Assembly: GCA_023101885.1 (NCBI GenBank)
Contig: JALPQD010000090.1
Span: forward strand, 2,033,569 to 2,097,568
DNA from: Typhlomys cinereus
Taxonomy: Eukaryota; Chordata; Mammalia; Rodentia; Platacanthomyidae
Length of the DNA stretch: 64,000 nucleotides
Direction: 5' to 3'
Position 1 is the stretch's first letter; the number at the start of each line of letters is the position of its first letter. Below are positions 57,823 to 64,000 of this stretch, one piece after another. The notes below the pieces were generated by a model that had not been told where the DNA came from, searched no databases, and saw nothing but the letters and a program-made list of their open reading frames with translations. Made by a program: the position numbers and the translations under genes.

Positions 57823-59325
57823 TTTTTTTATTATTATTTCCGCTCATACAAACTTAACAGGTACACCATATCCCTCACTCCCTCCCTCCTCCCCCCGAAA
57901 CCCCTGCTCCCCCTTCCCTCACTCCTCCCTCGCCATCCCCCAGTGCCTCCCCCCCAATTCCCAGAGAGTCCTTTATTGTGCATGCCTGACTCTCCTCTGG
58001 GCCCTCCTCTCCGATGACGTACAAGGACCCAGTGGCATTTCCCTGATCCCTTTCCCGTGTTCCCCTTAAGCATAGGAACACTACTGTGGCTGCCAATCCC
58101 TTGCCTCCAAGGATCTTGGTGCCTTTAGCAGATGCTAGACTTTGTGAGGTCAATAGTGTCTTGGACATTGCGCAGGGCATGCAAAGTCCAATTATGATTG
58201 CTTCGGCCCTAACTTGTGTGGAGTATCTTGCAAATCATTGCTCCTCCCATCCTTTTGCTCTTACAATTACCGCCCCCTCTTCCGCAAATGTCCCTGAGCT
58301 TCAGGATGGGGAGAGATTAAGCTGGCCTAGTTCTAGGTGGTTGATATAGAGTCTCTGAAGTTCTGGATTGTGGTTTGTTGATTTTCTTTTGCAGTTTTGC
58401 TGCTCCTGCAATGCCCTTCACTCCATCCTGCTGGGCACTGTATGTCACCCCCTGGCCAGAGACAAAAAGCTGTTAAACTGGAGTCTTGTTAAAAGAGCAC
58501 ATTCAAGGGTAGATGTAATAAAAGTAGGAAACCTCAGTGAGGGAGGGGTCAATCACCCATTTGCAAAATGGTTACTTTTTATCTGCCAGACTATATGCCC
58601 TCCCCTTCTGGTGAGATCATACCCTCTCCGTTGTAAATGATCAGGAATGAACGTCTGTGAACTTAACCAGGTGTCACATTACTTACTTGCAGTCCTTTAT
58701 GGAGGCCTATTTTCTCTACTGTAACATGGTCCCCTCTCTCCTTGTGTCTGGTGTGGCCCTCCAACCCCATCCCTCCTGTTCATAATCCTTGCAATTACTG
58801 TAGGTATTACATAAATTTACCTTTGAGTGTGTCAAGGTGGGCTGGGTGGGTTTGGTACTAGGAGCCACCTATTAGGGAGTACATATGGTGCTTAATTTTC
58901 TGGGTTTGGGATACTTCACTTAATATAATTGTTTCTAATGACATCCATTTCCCGGCAAATTCCAGCAATTCATCATTTTTGATGGCTGAGTAGTACTCCA
59001 TTGTGTAGATGTACCACTGTTTCCTATCCACTCGTCAACTGTTGGACATTTGGGTTGATTCCATGACTTTGCTATTGTAAACAGTGCTGCTATGAACATG
59101 GTCGTGCTTGTGTTATCGAGGTGAACCTCTGCTGCATGGGGGGTTATTCCCAAAAGTGGAATAGCAGGGTCATATGGCATTTTAATCTTTAACTTTTTTA
59201 AGAATCTCCAGACGGCTCGCCAGAGTGGCTGTATGAGCCTGCACTCCCACCAGCAATGTAGGAGAGTTCCCCTCTCTCCACATCTTCTCCAGCATTTGTT
59301 GTTGTTTATATTGTGGATTTTTGCC
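57823..59325 (-). mobile_element. 5'-truncated L1, antisense, 3' UTR plus ORF2 C-terminus
   Basis: Duplication TAGATGAGCT at 57813-57822 and 59326-59335. Poly(T), polypyrimidine tract, then ORF2 C-terminal text at 58935-59180 (YDPAIPLLGI, TMFIAALFTIAKSWNQPKCP). This copy links the short 3' ends in the window to a known L1 ORF. Confidence 0.9.
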
Positions 59326-59335
59326 TAGATGAGCT

Positions 59336-60795
59336 GTTTTTAAATTGCCTTTTGACACTGGTGTTGCTGAAACCTAGACAACTGTTTCCAACACCTCAAC
59401 CATTAGAATTTATATCAGCTTTAATAACAAAGCTCATCACCATCGTATCAACGACAGTAAACTCCATCTCTGACATTGTTAAAAAGGTCAGTGTCTTCGG
59501 CACAACACAATAACTTCACAGGCACTTGTCATCATTAGATAAAAAAGGGGACTTACTGCATGCTTCTCTTTGATTCTTGACTTTTCAAATACTTAACTAA
59601 ATATATGCTTGCATGATCTTTGGGACTTTCTGGGGGCATAATAACTCCATAGTTGAGAGTAGAAAACAGATAAATCTAGAAGGACTTTTTAAAAAATATT
59701 CCTTGTCTTACAATAGAAGATTTCATTCATTCATACATGTGTTAAGTTTTACCTGAAAATGAAGTGATCAACGTGTTTGCTCAAGGAGTGAATTCTTTCA
59801 AATATAGACAGACCGAGTGTGATACAGAGGAGTTTGTGGCATGACATCATAACAAGAGTGCACACTGACCTGCTCTTCACTTTTTAATGGTCAGATGCTC
59901 TGTCTGTAGACATGGTTTGCCGTGTATTTGAAGCTACAGTAGAGGACTGTGTAGACTAGCAGGTCTGGGCTATTTGCTCACATCACTGTTTTGGTCATGC
60001 TGTGTACACTGTGGGTTTAGGCTGTTGAGACACTGGTGGCTAATCTACCTCAATGCGTGGAGTAAGTACAGCTTTGCCTTAGAAGCCAGATGTTGGAACC
60101 TCTAAGACTGGATTCTCTTTGGAATACCTGTATCTCATCTGTACTTACATTTAGACATCTGTCCCAGGCCATCCAAAAATTAAATGTTCCAGTTTTAATC
60201 CAATTGTTTTTTACAGCATACAGTCATCAATTATTTTCACATAAATAATAGCTTGATATCCAATTTTACATTCCCATTGGCCTTACAAACAGTTTCTCTT
60301 GTTCCCTGGAATCTAATGAGTTCACATTTCTCTCTCCATATCCAGTGTTCAGCCAATACCAAACGCCTCTAAGCTGCATGTCACAGGAAATCTAGGTTCA
60401 GGGAGCTGTGGAGGTTATGCAGGTTGAACAAGAGGTTAGGAATAAAGAACAACACCAGAAAACAAGAGGATCATTCCCCATTTCATGTTTCAGAGGAAAG
60501 CACATTGTAGAACTTCTGATGGGAGAAGCAAATTCAGCTGGTGGGGTAATAACAAGTCCAGCAAAGGGAGAACACATAGACATGGAGAACAACTTCCTCC
60601 TTGAGAAGCAGTGGTTTAGGAACTCAAGGACCACAGATCTGGAAGATCTGTAGGCTCAGAATTCTTATATATTAACAATTTATGATGCTTCTGTTCCATC
60701 ATAAACGAGGGAGACTTACAAGTTCTGAACAGAACACAAAGCATGACTTGTACATCTTGTTGCTGGGTTTATCTGTATATAAAGATTTAACATTT
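59336..60795. other. Intergenic, no recognised feature
   Basis: AT-rich; short overlapping frames on both strands at 60398-60653 are not convincing. Confidence 0.45.
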
Positions 60796-60900
60796 CCTGT
60801 TGAGTGTGTGGGCTATGCCTGTAATTCCAGCCCTTAGGAGGCTGTGAGGGTTGTGAGTTCAAAGACTGTCTGGGTTCCAGTTTGAGACCTTAAAGTGGGA
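60796..60900 (+). mobile_element. B1-like SINE remnant
   Basis: GGGCTATGCCTGTAATTCCA and GAGTTCAAAGACTGTCTGGG fit a diverged B1. Confidence 0.55.
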
Positions 60901-61810
60901 TAACAATTGCTATCTTTAATTTTTGTAACAAGGACTGGACAGTAACTCCCAGTAAGTCTATCTGCCACATTCACTTTTCCTCTGCATTAGGTAATTGAGT
61001 CAAGCTTTACAAGTGCTTTGTGGAAGTTAGATAATGGCAAGTAGGACCACACTGTCCTCTCCACTTCTGTGAATGTTTTGGTTTTCTACAACAAAAGTCA
61101 TAGATCAAATAAAAAAGTTCACCTTTAATATTTTAAAAATGCATATAAGGTTAGGCCTGGCAGTTTATGTCCTACTATTTTATGAAACAAAAACTTTGGT
61201 ATAACAAATTACACAGTAAAAAATCTGAATATGACAAAAGATTCCCAACAATCAAAGATTACTTAAGTTAGTCATGTTAGACATAATATGAAGCCCAGAA
61301 GAGTAAAGAACATACTCATTAATATGTGAAGTTATCTATAATATGTTATTTAGTGAGAAATAAAATCATAAGTTTCATCTTTAATTTGTGCATATAGTAA
61401 ACACAGACACATGTATAAAAGGAAAGAAATCTTCAAATGTTATAGTACAGTAATATAAATAAGCATTACTTTCACACTTGTTTCAGCATTACTGTCTTGT
61501 TTCTGGAATTTTCTTATCATTAATAGTATTGTGCATACTATTCAGCTACAGTGTAATAATTCAATACACATCTGCAGGATGTAATGGTCAAACCTGGGTA
61601 TCATCTATTGCATGTTCAATAAAGCACTCACAGAAGTTACATAATTTTTTAAGCCAACACTTGAAAATTATTGACTGCTGTCTTCCCTTGGCCACAAGTC
61701 AGAGGGGCCAGAGGAATTCTGGGAAGAACAAAGTCACTCATCTCCTTCTCACTGTGGGAACTTCTTCCCAAGATGGTCCAGGTCAAAGGAAGTCTCACTG
61801 CCCTCCCATC
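60901..61810. other. 3' flank of OR11A1 and intergenic
   Basis: AT-rich, nothing supported beyond probable 3' UTR of the minus-strand OR. Confidence 0.4.
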
Positions 61811-62755
61811 TCAGCCAGCTCCAGCTGGTTTGCAAGTCAGAAGCCTTCTCAGCGCCTGTTGCACCTCCTGGTTCCTCAGGGTGTAGATGACAGGATTGAA
61901 GATGGGGGTGACCACCGTGTACAGCAGGGCAAAGACCTTGGAGAGGAGCTGGGAGTGGACGGCAGAGGGCGCGATGTACAGGACCATGAGGGTCCCGTAG
62001 AAGGTGCACACCACAGCCAGGTGAGAGGAGCACGTGGAGAAAGCCTTGCTCCTGCTGGCCCCAGCGGGCACTCTCAGCACAGCCGCGGTGATCCGAGCAT
62101 AGGAGATGAGGACCAGAGCAAAGGGCACCGTGAGGAAGACCACAGAGAGAACAAATGTTGTCAATCTGGCCACTGCAGTATCTGAGCAAGCCAGGCCCAT
62201 CAGAGGCAAGAAATCACAGTAAAAGTGATCAATGCGGTTGGGGCCACAGTACCTCACCTGGGCCATCAGGGCCACAACCAAGCCATCTACCAAGAAGCCA
62301 GACAGCCAGGCTGTGACCAGCAGCCCCAGGCACCATCGAGGCCCCATGAGAAGCGGGTATCGCAGAGGGTGGCAGATGGCCAGGTAGCGGTCATAGGCCA
62401 TCACGGCCAGCAGCAAGCTCTCGTCTGTGGCCAGAGAGCCGAAGACGAAGAACTGAAGCAAGCAGCCAGCCAAGGAGACGGCCGCCTCCTTGAGCAAGCC
62501 CTCCAGCATCTTGGGCAGCACCGTGGAGGTGTAGAGGAGCTCCATGAAGGACAGGTTGGCCAGGAAGAAGTACATGGGCGTGTGGAGCCTGTGGGAGCTG
62601 ACCACCACCACGACCACCAGCGTGTTCCCCGCCACGATGGAGGCGTAGACCGCACTGAGCATAGCGAAGAACGGGAGCTGCAGCTCGGGGAAGTCGCGGA
62701 AGCCGAGGAGCACCAGCTCGGTGACTGTCTGGTTGTCGGTGGACACACTGTCCAT
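61811..62755 (-). CDS. OR11A1: Olfactory receptor 11A1 orthologue
   Basis: Minus-strand odorant receptor of 314 residues from ATG 62755 (MDSVSTDNQT); an upstream in-frame ATG at 62824 would add 23 residues, but the shorter start matches the human protein as I remember it. Diagnostic shared text includes KPMLEGLL-like PKMLEGLLKEA, VFGSLATDES, MAYDRYLAICHPLRYP, DGLVVALMAQ, RVPAGASRSKAFSTCSSHL, YIAPSAVHSQLLSKVFALLY and NPVIYTLRN. N-glycosylation site NQT at residues 8-10, full DRY motif, loop cysteines present. GC-rich, unlike the AT-rich surroundings. Transcribed opposite to the other six ORs. Its position next to OR12D genes supports the MHC-linked cluster assignment. Confidence 0.95.
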   Translation of the reverse strand: MDSVSTDNQTVTELVLLGFRDFPELQLPFFAMLSAVYASIVAGNTLVVVVVVSSHRLHTPMYFFLANLSFMELLYTSTVLPKMLEGLLKEAAVSLAGCLLQFFVFGSLATDESLLLAVMAYDRYLAICHPLRYPLLMGPRWCLGLLVTAWLSGFLVDGLVVALMAQVRYCGPNRIDHFYCDFLPLMGLACSDTAVARLTTFVLSVVFLTVPFALVLISYARITAAVLRVPAGASRSKAFSTCSSHLAVVCTFYGTLMVLYIAPSAVHSQLLSKVFALLYTVVTPIFNPVIYTLRNQEVQQALRRLLTCKPAGAG

Positions 62756-62890
62756 GGGGCCACCAGGTGTCAGCTTGGCAGTCACTGGAGAGATTTCAGT
62801 GCATGTCTCTGTCTTCCACGGCAATCCTGGTTTGACAAGCTAAAGCAAAAAGGACAACGGCGAGTGTGCGTGAGACTCGCTGGAGCGGTG

Positions 62891-62937
<47 letters not shown>

Positions 62938-64000
62938 GAGTGCTGCATCTCCTTCTGTCTTTCCCTCTGCTCCTCAGTGGAGCATATTCTTAATGGCCCA
63001 GGACAGCCTAACCAAACTCACAGTTTCAGTCATTCAAAATTCTTCAACCCATTAATGTCATCTGTGTTTTGCACAGTAAAAACAGTCACATTCCATCTAT
63101 GTGTCCATGGAGCTGCCTGCTGGTGGGGGGTGCCCCATGGCAAACTTACTTCTGCAATCACAGCTAGTTCTTCAAGACTGATCTGAAAAATCCAGTTGGA
63201 ACTCCCTGGTCCCTGTCTCTAATCATCTTTACCCAGCGGCCTCTTCGTTCTCCATTCTGCATTTGGAGAAATCTCTTCAGTATCCTTGGAAACTCCTTGT
63301 CTGTTTCTTCCTCTCTGAAGACTCCTGTGTGAACACAATGCTATGGGGAGCCCTCTAGGAGCCTAGGTTTTTGTGTCTGTTATCAAAATAATCTCTTGAA
63401 GAAGTTTTTTAGCTTGTTTTACAGTTTTTAGTTAAAGTGTGGTGAGTGATAGCGAGAGGGTTTAGGGGAGGTGTTGGAGCTGTGGAAACAAGAGTAGAAA
63501 CCTGACTCAGGATGTGGGGTGGGAGGCAGAGAAACCAGGGGCAGGTGGAAGCTACTCACCTTGCAGTTGTACAGCTGAATCTGAAGTTGACAAACTGAAA
63601 AAATAGAGGAAGAGTTTGCAAGGAAGATGAGTTTCTCCATATTAACTGTACAGAAAGATAGAATATTAAAAAAGACCCCATTGTCTAATAGCACCAATTC
63701 ACAGACAGTCCTAGGTTAGAGCTACAGCTCTCATTTGACCCAGAGAGTCTGAGATGGCAAAGAGTCTTCAGCTAAAACCATCACCCCTTCTGAGAAAGGA
63801 ATTCCAACAACATTCTTAGAATACACAGTTGGAGGAATGTGTACCATTTGAGATTTTTAAATTTATCTTGTGGAAATAAGTTTTATTCTCCTACAGGCTT
63901 TGCAACAACTGCTGTGTTATTTTTATAAATAGCAAATAATAAAAATACTTCATGTAGATAGATTTCTTTCAGTCCACTATCTTCAAATGTCTTTAGCATG
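62756..64000 (-). other. Upstream region of OR11A1 with (CT)n
   Basis: A CT dinucleotide run of about 36 bp lies at 62897-62933, some 140 bp upstream of the coding start (GA on the gene's strand). A leader exon is expected in this stretch but I could not define one. Confidence 0.5.

Noticed and set aside
62756..62824. Upstream in-frame ATG of OR11A1 adding 23 residues
   Set aside because: Remembered human OR11A1 begins at the equivalent of 62755; the extra part contains no conserved text. It cannot be fully excluded.
62225..62935. 236-codon plus-strand ORF opposite OR11A1
   Set aside because: A shadow of the GC-rich receptor gene running into the CT repeat; no domain.
1..64000. CRISPR arrays, operons, phage or bacterial mobile elements
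   Set aside because: No direct-repeat/spacer pattern and no prokaryotic gene organisation; the sequence is a mammalian nuclear locus.

Overview
This window is mammalian nuclear DNA. It has intron-containing transcription units, dense L1 LINEs, tRNA-headed and B1-like SINEs, microsatellites, and no bacterial features. The B2-like SINE heads and 7SL/B1-like remnants point to a rodent, probably of the mouse-related clade, but the SINE bodies are not the mouse or rat ones I know. The only protein-coding genes I can support are seven olfactory receptors (ORs). Five are close paralogues resembling OR12D2/OR12D3, one is a family-1-like OR, and one is a clear OR11A1 orthologue on the opposite strand. 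OR12D next to OR11A1 is the order of the OR cluster in the extended MHC class I region (human 6p22, mouse chr 17), so I infer this is that cluster with OR12D amplified in tandem.

Layout. From 1 to about 47,100 there are five tandem units, each with one plus-strand OR12D-like coding exon (4421, 14919, 25008, 38317 and 46130). Each unit has an upstream block with O/E-like and homeodomain-like motifs, a conserved 5' leader exon ending in a strong donor (CAG|GTAAGAG), an intron of 1.8-3.2 kb, and the coding exon behind a good acceptor. An old antisense L1 fragment lies 3' of units 1 to 4. Apart from later insertions, a unit is about 7-8 kb. Units 1-2 are swollen by a retrocopy and a 3.3-kb L1, and unit 4 by a 5.2-kb L1. 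From about 47,100 to 56,400 is repeat-rich spacer. The family-1-like OR is at 56417-57346, a truncated L1 at 57.8-59.3 kb, and OR11A1 (minus) at 61811-62755.

Most interesting observation. The two distal OR12D copies (38317 and 46130) have intact, family-length reading frames but have lost the initiator ATG. The usual ATG is TTA, directly behind the 3' splice site, with an in-frame stop just upstream. In the first, splicing from the conserved leader exon would supply an in-frame ATG and a 31-37 residue N-terminal extension. In the second, a one-base difference breaks that frame, so it either starts at CTG, uses an unseen exon, or is a cryptic pseudogene. The same leader exon is a short upstream ORF in copies 2 and 3, and is in frame with the receptor in copy 1. 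Copy 2 also carries Arg-to-His in the DRY/DRF motif.

Insertions shared between units, or present in one and absent in its paralogue, give clean empty sites and target-site duplications. They give a relative order for the duplications: units 4 and 5 share a SINE and a 400-bp repeat absent from unit 3. All statements rest on reading by eye; no alignment or database search was run.
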